Source: Ruminococcus gauvreauii
GTDB lineage: Bacteria; Bacillota; Clostridia; Lachnospirales; Lachnospiraceae
Reading direction: 5' to 3'
Length of the DNA: 64,000 bases
Assembly: GCF_025151995.1 (NCBI RefSeq)
Contig: NZ_CP102290.1
Coordinates: 2,170,001 to 2,234,000 of the forward strand
Of the stretch, positions 8,584-16,312 are shown piece after piece. Within the stretch, counting starts at the first letter, position 1. Every line of letters begins with the position of its first letter. The translations under genes were made by a program, and so were the position numbers. The notes under the pieces were generated by a model. The model saw nothing but the letters and a program-made list of their open reading frames with translations, did no database searches and was not told the DNA's origin.

Positions 8584-8624
8584 AGTTGCTTTAACTATAT
8601 GTAGAAGAAGGATGGTTTTTTTGC

Positions 8625-8645
8625 TATAATACAAATATATTTGTA
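8625..8645 (+). promoter_or_regulatory. Promoter -10 box with 16-bp palindrome
   Basis: A TATAAT hexamer at 8625-8630 is followed directly by the perfect palindrome TACAAATATATTTGTA (8630-8645), which would cover the transcription start and reach close to the ribosome site of the gene at 8661. No good -35 hexamer is present. The palindrome looks like a repressor or dimeric-activator site. Confidence 0.5.
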
Positions 8646-8660
8646 GATAGGAGGAGAAAT

Positions 8661-8987
8661 ATGTCTGCTTATTATAATCCGGAAACGTACAGAAAAATTA
8701 TCAGAAATGGTGAAGAATGTTGGGTATATGATTGGGGCAAGAATGCCGATATAAATTCATTCAATTATATGATAGACCGATGGGGTGGCACCCAGCAAAA
8801 ATTTTTTATCAATGGCGAGACCAGACAATATTTTCTTATTGATAAACAAGAGCGTACTGTCATGGAAATATTAAATCCTGAAGTAATAAGGTTCTTGTAT
8901 GAGCATCTTTATATGGCGGAAATTAACGAAACTTTTATTGAACTGTTTACCTCAATCGGTAGGTTTAAGACAGTGAAGTACGAGTAG
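8661..8987 (+). CDS. Hypothetical protein with own promoter
   Basis: A 108-residue soluble protein with no recognised domain. It is preceded by TAGGAGGAG and by its own -10 box with a palindrome, and is followed by a strong intrinsic terminator, so it is a single-gene transcription unit. Its base composition is more AT-rich than the upstream operon. Such isolated, self-controlled small genes on mobile elements are often accessory cargo; nothing more can be said. Confidence 0.5.
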   Translation: MSAYYNPETYRKIIRNGEECWVYDWGKNADINSFNYMIDRWGGTQQKFFINGETRQYFLIDKQERTVMEILNPEVIRFLYEHLYMAEINETFIELFTSIGRFKTVKYE

Positions 8988-9003
8988 GTTCTGATTTTTT
9001 CTT

Positions 9004-9036
9004 AGGGATGTCGTTTCGGCGGCATCCCTTTTTGTA
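9004..9036 (+). terminator. Rho-independent terminator
   Basis: AGGGATGTCG pairs with GGCGGCATCCCT around a TTTC loop and is followed by TTTTTG. It ends the single-gene unit at 8661 and insulates the abiE operon. Confidence 0.8.
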
Positions 9037-9070
9037 TAATTGTTTTCATTTAGGACATACTAATTTCCAA

Positions 9071-9133
9071 GACTTCTATTTACATTTGCGCTTCAACTGT
9101 GTATAATATGAAGCACGAATGTAAATAGAAGTC
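9071..9133 (+). promoter_or_regulatory. abiE promoter inside a 16-bp inverted repeat
   Basis: A -35 box TTTACA (9079-9084), a 17-bp spacer and a -10 box TATAAT (9102-9107) form a good sigma-A promoter. It is framed by a perfect inverted repeat, GACTTCTATTTACATT at 9071-9086 and its complement at 9118-9133. The left arm overlaps the -35 box and the right arm the transcription start and the ribosome site. AbiEi antitoxins are known to repress their own operon by binding inverted repeats in the promoter, and this layout fits that. Confidence 0.8.
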
Positions 9134-9149
9134 AAGGAGGTGTATTGAC

Positions 9150-9746
9150 ACGGATACGATTTGGGCTAAAATTCAAACGATTGCCGAAAATAGCAATGGG
9201 TTTGTTAAGACTTCGGATATTGAAGCGGCTGGAATCAGCAGACCGATGCTGAAGAAGTATGTTGATATGGGAAAATTAGATCCAGTGCGGAAAGGGCTAT
9301 ATACTTTGACCGATGAATTTACTGACGAGTTTGCGCTTCTTCAGGCGCAAAGCGCAAAGATAATATATTCATATGGCACCGCACTGTTCTTTTGGGGGAT
9401 GTCGGACAGGACGCCGAACATCTTGGATATAACACTGCCTCGCGGAACGAACATCAGTAGATTAAGGCGCGATAATCCGAATTTGCGTTGTCATTATGTG
9501 CAGACAGAAGTTTACGATCTTGGAATAACAGAAACAAAATCCCCTCAAGGCGGGATGGTAAAGCTTTATGACCGAGAGCGCTGTATTTGTGATGTGATTC
9601 GGGATAAGGATCAAATTGAGCTGCAGCTTTTTACGCAGGCAATTAAGGACTATTTCAAGACAAATCCGAATAACAGAAAACTGCTGAAATATGGCAAGAT
9701 ATTTGGAATTGAAGATAGGATTAGAACATATATGGAGGTTTTATAA
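9150..9746 (+). CDS. abiEi: AbiEi-type antitoxin
   Basis: This is the antitoxin and autorepressor of a type IV toxin-antitoxin system: an N-terminal winged helix that binds the promoter and a C-terminal domain that counters the toxin. The protein shows the family's opening (TIWAKIQTIAENSNGFVKTSDIEAAGISR, here starting at about residue 3, broken in the gene by no stop) and the RKGLYTL and YGTALFFWGM blocks. Coding similarity begins upstream of the first ATG (9246), which would cut off the winged helix. No ATG, GTG or TTG exists in frame there. The codon at the ideal distance from GGAGG (9136-9140) is ACG at 9150; an in-frame ATT lies at 9144 but is too close. A near-cognate start, or a recent start-codon mutation, is therefore likely. 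The stop overlaps the toxin's start. Confidence 0.8.
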   Translation, partial: TDTIWAKIQTIAENSNGFVKTSDIEAAGISRPMLKKYVDMGKLDPVRKGLYTLTDEFTDEFALLQAQSAKIIYSYGTALFFWGMSDRTPNILDITLPRGTNISRLRRDNPNLRCHYVQTEVYDLGITETKSPQGGMVKLYDRERCICDVIRDKDQIELQLFTQAIKDYFKTNPNNRKLLKYGKIFGIEDRIRTYMEVL

Positions 9747-10585
9747 TGAAGACACCGGAGCAACTAAAAGGAGCCATTCGCAGCATGGCAGCGAAGAAAA
9801 ATCTTCGTGCACAGGAGGTACTGCAGATGTTTTTATTTGAAAGAATCATCGAGCGTTTGGCAGTCTCATCCTTTCGGAACAATTTTATTTTGAAGGGCGG
9901 GCTTTTGATATCATCAATGATCGGTATTGGTGAACGCACTACAATGGATATGGACACAACGGTGCGTGGTATTCAGATGGAAGAAGATGAAATCGTTGCA
10001 GCTGTAAAGCAAATTATTTCAACGGATGTCAACGACGGCATTTCATTTGAATATGAAAAAATCGAACCGATTCGAGAGGAGGATGCCTATAATAATTTTC
10101 GTGTACATTTGCGGGCAAAATACGGAAAAATTGACAGTCCTATGAAAATTGATGTCACAACCGGAGACATTATAACACCGGCAGCGATACAATATGATTT
10201 CCCGTTGATTTTCGATGAAAAAACAGTTTCTATAATGGCATATACTTTGGAAACGGTTCTTGCTGAAAAATATGAAACGATTATCCGTAGAAATATCGGA
10301 ACAACCCGGGCAAGAGACTTTTATGATTTACATACTCTTTTCCGGAGTCGAAAAGAAGAAATCAATGTGGACATTTTACGCATGGCAGTCATACATACTG
10401 CTCAAAAGAGAGGGTCCGTGGAGGATATCCGCGATTGGAAAGCGATTATCAAGGATATACGTGAAGAGCCGCAGATGTATCTTTTGTGGGATAAGTATAT
10501 TGTCGAAAATAAGTATATTGGGGAGCTTGAATTTCATCAAGTCCTTGACACAGTGGATGAAGTAGCGAACTTGCTGGCATTCTGA
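9746..10585 (+). CDS. abiEii: AbiEii/AbiGii nucleotidyltransferase toxin
   Basis: The 279-residue toxin has a DNA polymerase beta-like nucleotidyltransferase fold. The active-site block FILKGGLLISSMIGIGERTTMDMDTTVRG (residues about 50-78, named here by its parts GG, S and the D-x-D pair) carries the metal-binding aspartates. The C-terminal region has the family motif ARDFYDLHTLF. In known members it transfers nucleotides to tRNA ends, halting translation and aborting phage infection. Its ATG overlaps the antitoxin stop, ensuring coupled translation. The sequence looks complete. In this setting it likely stabilises the mobile element or defends against phages. Confidence 0.88.
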   Translation: MKTPEQLKGAIRSMAAKKNLRAQEVLQMFLFERIIERLAVSSFRNNFILKGGLLISSMIGIGERTTMDMDTTVRGIQMEEDEIVAAVKQIISTDVNDGISFEYEKIEPIREEDAYNNFRVHLRAKYGKIDSPMKIDVTTGDIITPAAIQYDFPLIFDEKTVSIMAYTLETVLAEKYETIIRRNIGTTRARDFYDLHTLFRSRKEEINVDILRMAVIHTAQKRGSVEDIRDWKAIIKDIREEPQMYLLWDKYIVENKYIGELEFHQVLDTVDEVANLLAF

Positions 10586-10616
10586 AAAACAGCATATGTG
10601 CTCTTTTCCCAGTGGA

Positions 10617-10645
10617 TTGACTATGGCGAACAAATCTGTTATAAT
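10617..10645 (+). promoter_or_regulatory. Strong sigma-A promoter
   Basis: TTGACT (10617-10622), a 17-bp spacer and TATAAT (10640-10645) form a near-consensus promoter. Transcription would start near 10652, leaving a leader of about 195 nt before the next gene at 10847 with two terminator-like hairpins in it. Confidence 0.8.
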
Positions 10646-10651
10646 ATCCAT

Positions 10652-10740
10652 ATCAGTATCAAGTTTGGCTACGGTCGAACACAGTTTAACAGAGTTTATC
10701 AAAGTGTCATTTGCAATTATGCAGATGGCACTTTTTTTGT
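10652..10740 (+). ncRNA. Candidate small RNA or attenuated leader
   Basis: The transcript from the promoter at 10617 would run into the hairpin at 10701-10734 (stem AAAGTGTCATTTGC with GCAGATGGCACTTT, G-U pairs allowed) followed by a T7 tract. That gives an RNA of about 85-90 nt. It may be a stand-alone regulatory RNA or the terminated form of the leader of the downstream DNA-processing operon. No family is recognised and no convincing coding frame is present. Confidence 0.5.
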
Positions 10741-10767
10741 TTTCCGGCCAATTTATCTTGGGCATAA

Positions 10768-10800
10768 GCCAGCAGTCTTTCGAGATTGCTGGCTTTTGTT
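10768..10800 (+). terminator. Second leader terminator hairpin with TTCG loop
   Basis: GCCAGCAGTCT pairs with AGATTGCTGGC over 11 bp around a TTCG tetraloop, then CTTTTGTT. It lies only 47 bases before the gene at 10847 and would block read-through from the promoter at 10617 unless antitermination occurs. Confidence 0.7.
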
Positions 10801-10846
10801 ATATATCAAGGCGGCAATCCCGTCAGAAAAGAAAGGAGCATGAAAT

Positions 10847-11989
10847 ATGCAAAAACAATGTCAGGATGGTTTTTACACCACATTCAGTTCCTATCGTAAA
10901 ATGCTTGATTATCACCAGGAACAGTCTATGAACAGCCGTTGGATCAAAAGTAAGGTCAGCGACCTTGAGATTCAGCCGTTGGGCAAAGGCTCTGCTCTGA
11001 GTGCTGATCTGTCGGCTTTTGCGGCAGGAACCACACAGGACGCTGTGGATGACACAGCGGACAATCTCGGTCTGGCAATGCGTGTTAACGGAGAACTCTT
11101 CCCTATGCGCATGACAGCCTACAAAAGTCTTTTGGACAGGGCAAAAATTGGTGGCACGGCGCTTCCTAAACTGAGCCGTGAAGTGCTGGCGGAGGTATTA
11201 AACGCCTGCCTGCGCCTTTATTCAGCAGATGCACTTTTGCTGATTCGTGATGAGAAGGTAGCAGCAGTTCATTCTGGCGATGCAGTTGATTATTCGGTGC
11301 TGCCAGTAGATGAACTTCTCGCTACATTGAAGGGAAAGTTGGATGCACAATTCAACGGAAATGTATTTGAGTCTGGATACTGTGACCATGCGATGGTAAG
11401 CGCGTCATGGACAATGCCGAATCAGAAAGAAGATTTGATTGGAACATATGCGAAACTTTTGTCCTCACTGGGGAAGGGGACGATGTCTTCCAAACTGATG
11501 CCGGGAGTTCGTTTTATGAGTTCGGATACCGGAGTGGCTTCGGCAAAGGTTTCGGCTCTCCTGATGAGTGGAAAATGTTCTATCCATATCGGGGGCTGCA
11601 TCGCAGTTGACCACAGGCATCAGTCCAAGGTTTCCGACTTTGATACGGCGTTGGATCAGCTGTTTGCCCAATTTGGGGATAGCATTGCCAAACTGCAGAA
11701 ACTGCTGGAGATCCATTTGGATTATCCGGTAAATGCAATGACCAGGGTATGTAAAAAACTGAGTCTGCCCAAAAAGGCTGCAGTCGAAGCTATCGCCATG
11801 TACGAGATGGCATACGGAGGCGGTCCGGCGACAGCCCATGACGTATTTCTTGCCATGCAGGAGATCCCGTTTATTTTGAGGATTGAGAATACGCCGGAAA
11901 GTAAGATGTTGGTCATAGAAGAAAATATGGCTCGTGCGCTTTCATTCAGGTGGAGTGATTATGACCTTGCAAAGGCGGTGAGTTACTGA
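10847..11989 (+). CDS. DUF932-like mobile-element protein
   Basis: A 380-residue soluble protein that resembles the DUF932/phage-plasmid-like family: an N-terminal region reading DLEIQPLGKGSALSADLSAF, a central SASWTMPNQKEDLI block and a glycine-rich GGPATAHDVFLAMQEIP segment near the C-terminus. The family is common on plasmids and integrative elements beside recombination genes, but its biochemical role is unknown. It opens the DNA-processing operon behind GAAAGGAGC and its stop overlaps the start of the YqaJ gene by one base. Confidence 0.6.
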   Translation: MQKQCQDGFYTTFSSYRKMLDYHQEQSMNSRWIKSKVSDLEIQPLGKGSALSADLSAFAAGTTQDAVDDTADNLGLAMRVNGELFPMRMTAYKSLLDRAKIGGTALPKLSREVLAEVLNACLRLYSADALLLIRDEKVAAVHSGDAVDYSVLPVDELLATLKGKLDAQFNGNVFESGYCDHAMVSASWTMPNQKEDLIGTYAKLLSSLGKGTMSSKLMPGVRFMSSDTGVASAKVSALLMSGKCSIHIGGCIAVDHRHQSKVSDFDTALDQLFAQFGDSIAKLQKLLEIHLDYPVNAMTRVCKKLSLPKKAAVEAIAMYEMAYGGGPATAHDVFLAMQEIPFILRIENTPESKMLVIEENMARALSFRWSDYDLAKAVSY

Positions 11990-13026
11990 TGGCAAAACCA
12001 ATTATTCTTTGTGATACCGCAGGTATGACGAATGACAGATGGCTGGAATGCCGTATGCACGGCCCTAAAGGTGATATTCCTTATACAGTGGGCGGTAGCG
12101 ATGTTGCAGCTATTTTTGGTGTATCACCATGGACGACTCCGCTGGAGCTGTGGAAAATCAAAAAAGGGCAAATGAAGCCTGCAAAAAAAGCCAATGCCAA
12201 TCAATTGCAAATGGGGCATCTTTTGGAACCGATTGCTGCCTATTGGTATGGTGCAAAGACAGGCAACACCGTTATGGAAGACACGAATCTATATCAGCAC
12301 GCAGATCATTCTTATGCTCTTGCCAATTTCGACCGGCGCTTTACACGGGCGTCCGATAACGAACCGGGAATTTTGGAGTGTAAAAGCTGTACTTATCACA
12401 AAGCGGATGAGTGGGCAGATGGAGCGATTCCGCTCTACTATGAACTGCAGCTGAGGTTTTATCTTGCGGTAGCGGATGTGAACATTGGAGCTTTTTCTGC
12501 CGTTTGGGGAAATAATCCGGACAATGATCTGGCAATGCCTGAGATTATTCGTGATAAGGCGAAGGAGGATATGATTTTTGAACGCCTGGATGAATGGATC
12601 TGGAGCCTTGAGAATGATAAACCCCCGACAATGGCGGATGTTGCACCAAAGCTTGCTTTGGAGTCACTGGCAAGGATTTATGGTGCAAGTCAGGCGGGAC
12701 TTCCAACAATAGAGTTTTCCCGCAAGTATGAATCGCCCTTGCGCAGAATCGCAATGCTTCAAGGGAAGATCTCTGAATGCAACAGAGAAATCAAAACATA
12801 TGAAAAGGAGATTGAAGCACATAGTGTGCGAATTGCCGAAGTCATGAAGGAGCATGAGCATGGCGTCTTAGAAACGACCAGCGATAAGCTTTTGATTGAT
12901 TTCGTGACAAAAACAACCCGCAGGCCCGATTCCAAAGCCTTGAAGAAAAAATACCCGGCAATTTATACTGATGTTCTAAAAGCATCGGAAAGCCGCAAGG
13001 TAAAGGTGTCGGTCCAGCCAATTTAG
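11989..13026 (+). CDS. YqaJ-family exonuclease
   Basis: A 345-residue protein of the YqaJ/lambda-exonuclease family, which degrades one strand of duplex DNA to supply single strands for annealing. The nuclease core shows GGSDVAAIFGVSPWTTPLELW, the MGHLLEPIAAYWY helix with the acidic residue, the aspartate in ANFDRR and the catalytic ILECKS motif, then YYELQLRFYLAVADV. A coiled-coil C-terminal arm (ECNREIKTYEKEIEAHSVRI) follows. Together with the helicase, primase and possible annealing protein downstream it forms a recombination module for the element. Confidence 0.88.
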   Translation: MAKPIILCDTAGMTNDRWLECRMHGPKGDIPYTVGGSDVAAIFGVSPWTTPLELWKIKKGQMKPAKKANANQLQMGHLLEPIAAYWYGAKTGNTVMEDTNLYQHADHSYALANFDRRFTRASDNEPGILECKSCTYHKADEWADGAIPLYYELQLRFYLAVADVNIGAFSAVWGNNPDNDLAMPEIIRDKAKEDMIFERLDEWIWSLENDKPPTMADVAPKLALESLARIYGASQAGLPTIEFSRKYESPLRRIAMLQGKISECNREIKTYEKEIEAHSVRIAEVMKEHEHGVLETTSDKLLIDFVTKTTRRPDSKALKKKYPAIYTDVLKASESRKVKVSVQPI

Positions 13027-13039
13027 AAAGGAGACCATA

Positions 13040-13564
13040 ATGGAAAACATTTATCATGAAGGTTGGGAGCAGGAGTTGGTTTATCAGTTCCTGCCATATG
13101 ACAGGTGCAAAAAGAGGGCGTATATCTGCTCGCCGCTCAGTGCAGACACGAATGAAGGGATTGCACAGAACATGCAGGCGACAAGGGCGTATATGTTCTA
13201 TGCCATGAAAAAGATGGGCATGAACGCAAGTGCGCCACATGCGTATCTCCCGATGATCCTTTGCGACAATATTCCATCTGATAGAGCGCTTGCCCTTCAG
13301 TTCGGTCTGGAACTGCTGAAAGGCAGCGATATCCTGCTGATATGCGGTAACCGGATCAGCAGTGGGATGCGTGGGGAAATTGCCCATGCAATCTGCCTGA
13401 AGATGCCGATGATTGCTTTTGATGAGGGTGTATACCTGCAAGTACAAAAGGAACTGACAAAGCGTGGCTGCGATAAGCGGAAAGTTCGCCTGGACAGGGA
13501 GAATTTCTTGATGGGTATCTCTGCTCCTTTGTCATATCTTGAAAATGCGGCGATGTTCCGATGA
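13040..13564 (+). CDS. Nucleoside 2-deoxyribosyltransferase-like protein
   Basis: A 174-residue Rossmann-like protein that resembles the DUF4406/DUF7768 group related to nucleoside deoxyribosyltransferases. Visible features are the N-terminal RAYICSPLSADTNEGIAQNMQ strand-loop, a central GSDILLICGNRISSGMRGEIAHA segment with the acidic residue expected in the active site, and MPMIAFDEG. Family relatives handle nucleotides or sense NAD-like ligands. It lies between the exonuclease and helicase genes, so a nucleotide-supply or signalling role in DNA processing is possible but unproven. Confidence 0.7.
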   Translation: MENIYHEGWEQELVYQFLPYDRCKKRAYICSPLSADTNEGIAQNMQATRAYMFYAMKKMGMNASAPHAYLPMILCDNIPSDRALALQFGLELLKGSDILLICGNRISSGMRGEIAHAICLKMPMIAFDEGVYLQVQKELTKRGCDKRKVRLDRENFLMGISAPLSYLENAAMFR

Positions 13565-13588
13565 AAGGACAACTGGCTGCAGCTTCAC

Positions 13589-13634
13589 AAAAAACTCCCG
13601 TTGTATCTTTGGATACGATTCGGGAGTTTTTTGT
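13589..13634 (+). terminator. Rho-independent terminator
   Basis: AAAACTCCCGTTGTATC pairs with GATACGATTCGGGAGTTTT around a TTTG loop, followed by TTTTTTGT. It separates the exonuclease unit from the helicase gene, whose promoter is not obvious, so partial read-through is likely. Confidence 0.8.
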
Positions 13635-13669
13635 ATCTATAACACGACTCAGAGAAAGGAGTAAAAATT

Positions 13670-15841
13670 TTGCTATGTGAATTTGATAGGCTCATATATC
13701 CACAAAGTATTACGGCTGTTGATGCCAGCAGTTATATGATTGCGCTCTACAACCCATGCGAAAAGATCAAAGATAGCACAGGGAACACGGTTACACAGGT
13801 GAAGGCAGTGGGATATTGCTTACCTATATCGAGCAACCTGCGCTACGACATGTTTGGGCATTGGAGTAAAAACCCCAAATTTGGCATCCAGTTTGAAGTG
13901 GAGAGTTATAACGAAGTGATAATACCGACGAAGGAAGGCATTATTGCCTATCTTTCTTCCGGGCAGATTAAAGGGATTGGTCCAAAAATAGCGGAGAAAA
14001 TTTACGCAGCTTTTGGTCAGCAGTCACTGGAGATACTGGATAAAGAACCGGAAAGGCTCCTTGCCATACCGGGTATCAGTGAGATAAAACTGAAAAAAAT
14101 CTATGATTCCTATCTGGTCAATCGTGGCGCCCGGGATGTGGTGGCGTTTCTGTCACCACATGGCATTACGCCGAACCGAGCGGTACGCCTGTATAAGGAG
14201 TATGGGGAAAAGACGATGGATATTGTAAAAAATCATCCCTATCAGCTCTGCGACATGGCCGGGATTGGTTTCAAGACGGCAGACCATATCGCTATGAGCA
14301 TGGGGTTTGACCGGCTATCGACAGAGCGTGTGGATGAAGGACTCTTGTATACGCTGGAGGATGCGGAAGCCAAAGGTCATCTCTGCATGGAGAAACATGA
14401 GTTTGTGAAAGCCTGCCTAAAAATTCTGGATACGCCTGCGTTAACAGCAGAAATGGTGGCGAACCGTGCCGCCAGGCTGGTTTTCGGCGGACAGTTGGTG
14501 TCGTACCAGGGCAATGTGTATAGGGCAAAGACCGCACATGTGGAAGAACAGCTTGCCTCCGCCATTCATCAGCAAATGAAGTACCGGAAGATGCACAGCT
14601 ATGGGGATTTGGATGCTGCCATAGATGCAGAGGAGCAGAAGCTGAAAATGAAGTTTGCACTGGAGCAGCGCGAAGCGGTAAAGATGGCTCTGACGCAGGG
14701 GCTTTCCATTATCACTGGTGGACCTGGAACAGGAAAGACTTTGATACAACGTGCCATTTTAGATATTTATCAAAAAAACAATCCCAAAAGTGAAATCTGC
14801 TGTTGTGCCCCTACGGGTAGGGCAGCAAGGAGGATGGAGCAGGCAACTGGTGTTTCGGCTTCAACTGTTCATAAAGCCCTTGGGCTGATGGCGGATGAGG
14901 ACGGAGACTATGATGGACCCGAAGCGCTTACTGCAGATCTGATTGTGGTAGATGAGATTTCCATGCTGGATGTTTATCTGGCTGAATATCTGTTTGATGC
15001 AGTGAAATATGGCGCCCAGATGGTGCTGATTGGCGATGCAGATCAGCTGCCTTCAGTGGGACCTGGCGCAGTGCTCAGTGAGATGATTGCCAGCGGATGT
15101 ATCCCAGTTGTACGGTTGGACAAGGTATTTCGCCAGAATGCGGGAAGCCGCATTGCGACAAATGCGAAGCTGATCCGCCATGGGAATGTGGGCCTGGAGT
15201 ATGGGAATGACTTTCAGTTTATCAATTCTCCCAGGCTTTCTGATTCTGCTGAACTCATTGTCGATCTTTATCTGCAGGAAACGAAAGAATACGGGGTCGA
15301 TAATGTGGCGCTGCTTACGCCATACCGGCAGAAGACGGAAACCGGAGTCAATGCACTGAATGAGTGTTTGCGTGAGAAGGTGAACCCTCCGGATACGCAG
15401 AAACCGGAAGTTGTTTTCGGAAACCGGAAATTTCGGTGTGGGGACAAGGTCATGCAGATCAAAAACCATGATGATGTCAATAACGGTGATATCGGGTATG
15501 TCAGAAAAATTATTCGCATTGGCGATGACACTACGGTTCATGTGGACTTTGGTGACGGGCGCATGAAAGAGTACGATTCCAGTGAATTGGATATGTTGGA
15601 TTTAGGTTATGCCTCTACTATCCATAAATCACAGGGAGCGGAGTACCAGTCCGTCATCATCAATCTGCAATGCGCCCATTCCATCATGCTGACGAGGCCT
15701 CTTATCTATACGGCAATTACACGAGGAAAAGAGCGTGTAACCATTGTCGGGGAAAAAAGGGCGCTTTGTATTTCCATTAAAAGAACTGACACAGAAAAAC
15801 GCGGCACCTGCCTTGCTAAGCGGCTGCAGGCGCTTGCTTGA
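13670..15841 (+). CDS. recD2: RecD2-like DNA helicase
   Basis: A 723-residue superfamily 1B helicase. The N-terminal OB-like part is followed by tandem helix-hairpin-helix motifs (GIGPKIAEKIYAAFG, IPGISEIKLKKIY), then motor domains with Walker A GGPGTGKT near residue 348, Walker B VVDEISMLD near 425, the GDADQLPSVGPG motif, and the C-terminal STIHKSQGAEYQSV motif VI region. This is the standard RecD2 layout. It unwinds DNA 5' to 3' and here likely serves element replication or repair. The start codon is TTG at 13670, with GAAAGGAG nine bases upstream and no ATG nearby in frame. Confidence 0.9.
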   Translation: MLCEFDRLIYPQSITAVDASSYMIALYNPCEKIKDSTGNTVTQVKAVGYCLPISSNLRYDMFGHWSKNPKFGIQFEVESYNEVIIPTKEGIIAYLSSGQIKGIGPKIAEKIYAAFGQQSLEILDKEPERLLAIPGISEIKLKKIYDSYLVNRGARDVVAFLSPHGITPNRAVRLYKEYGEKTMDIVKNHPYQLCDMAGIGFKTADHIAMSMGFDRLSTERVDEGLLYTLEDAEAKGHLCMEKHEFVKACLKILDTPALTAEMVANRAARLVFGGQLVSYQGNVYRAKTAHVEEQLASAIHQQMKYRKMHSYGDLDAAIDAEEQKLKMKFALEQREAVKMALTQGLSIITGGPGTGKTLIQRAILDIYQKNNPKSEICCCAPTGRAARRMEQATGVSASTVHKALGLMADEDGDYDGPEALTADLIVVDEISMLDVYLAEYLFDAVKYGAQMVLIGDADQLPSVGPGAVLSEMIASGCIPVVRLDKVFRQNAGSRIATNAKLIRHGNVGLEYGNDFQFINSPRLSDSAELIVDLYLQETKEYGVDNVALLTPYRQKTETGVNALNECLREKVNPPDTQKPEVVFGNRKFRCGDKVMQIKNHDDVNNGDIGYVRKIIRIGDDTTVHVDFGDGRMKEYDSSELDMLDLGYASTIHKSQGAEYQSVIINLQCAHSIMLTRPLIYTAITRGKERVTIVGEKRALCISIKRTDTEKRGTCLAKRLQALA

Positions 15842-15855
15842 AGAAAGGAGCAGCT

Positions 15856-16299
15856 ATGGCTACAATATTAGATCAATATCTTGAGAAACAAAATACCATC
15901 AGATCCCAGATTGCTGAGAACAGCCTTCCCCCGGAGGACTTGCTGATTATGCAGGAACTCAATTATCGCATTTGCGTCTTGGAGACATTTCAATCTTTTT
16001 GCAAGTCTGCGCCAATTACACTGGATACAAAGGTCATGGGCTATCACTTTCAGATGGTAGATGCGTATGTGCGCTTCACCTTAAATGAAAGACGATTTGG
16101 ATTAAAAGCCGATGCAGAAGGCCAGAAACGACGTGAAACAGCACTGAGCTCTTTTGAGCATGTTGTACAGGACGGCAGAAAGCGGTTTTCCAGCTTTAAG
16201 GCAGGGACGCAGGAGCAGTACAAAATAAGTATCAGTCAATATATCCATACAATTCTGCCAGTTTGGATGCAGTATCGGAACACATATATCAATTTATAA
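15856..16299 (+). CDS. Hypothetical helical protein
   Basis: A 147-residue protein, largely helical and without recognised domains (MATILDQYLEKQNTIRSQIAENS). The ATG at 15856 has GAAAGGAGC upstream; the frame is open to 15838 but the earlier start lacks a ribosome site. It lies between the helicase and a possible annealing protein, co-directional and closely spaced, so it is part of the DNA-processing operon. Confidence 0.55.
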   Translation: MATILDQYLEKQNTIRSQIAENSLPPEDLLIMQELNYRICVLETFQSFCKSAPITLDTKVMGYHFQMVDAYVRFTLNERRFGLKADAEGQKRRETALSSFEHVVQDGRKRFSSFKAGTQEQYKISISQYIHTILPVWMQYRNTYINL

Positions 16300-16312
16300 G
16301 GAGGCTACAATT

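Noticed and set aside
9246..9746. AbiEi start at the first ATG (9246)
   Set aside because: It would delete the conserved winged helix encoded upstream in the same frame, and has no proper ribosome site.
10598..10843. Open frames of 81 and 111 codons between abiEii and the DUF932-like gene
   Set aside because: They cover a consensus promoter and two terminator hairpins and encode no recognisable protein.
12842..13447. Minus-strand open frame of 201 codons across the YqaJ and deoxyribosyltransferase-like genes
   Set aside because: It is antisense to two convincing genes and has a biased, proline/cysteine-rich composition typical of shadow frames.
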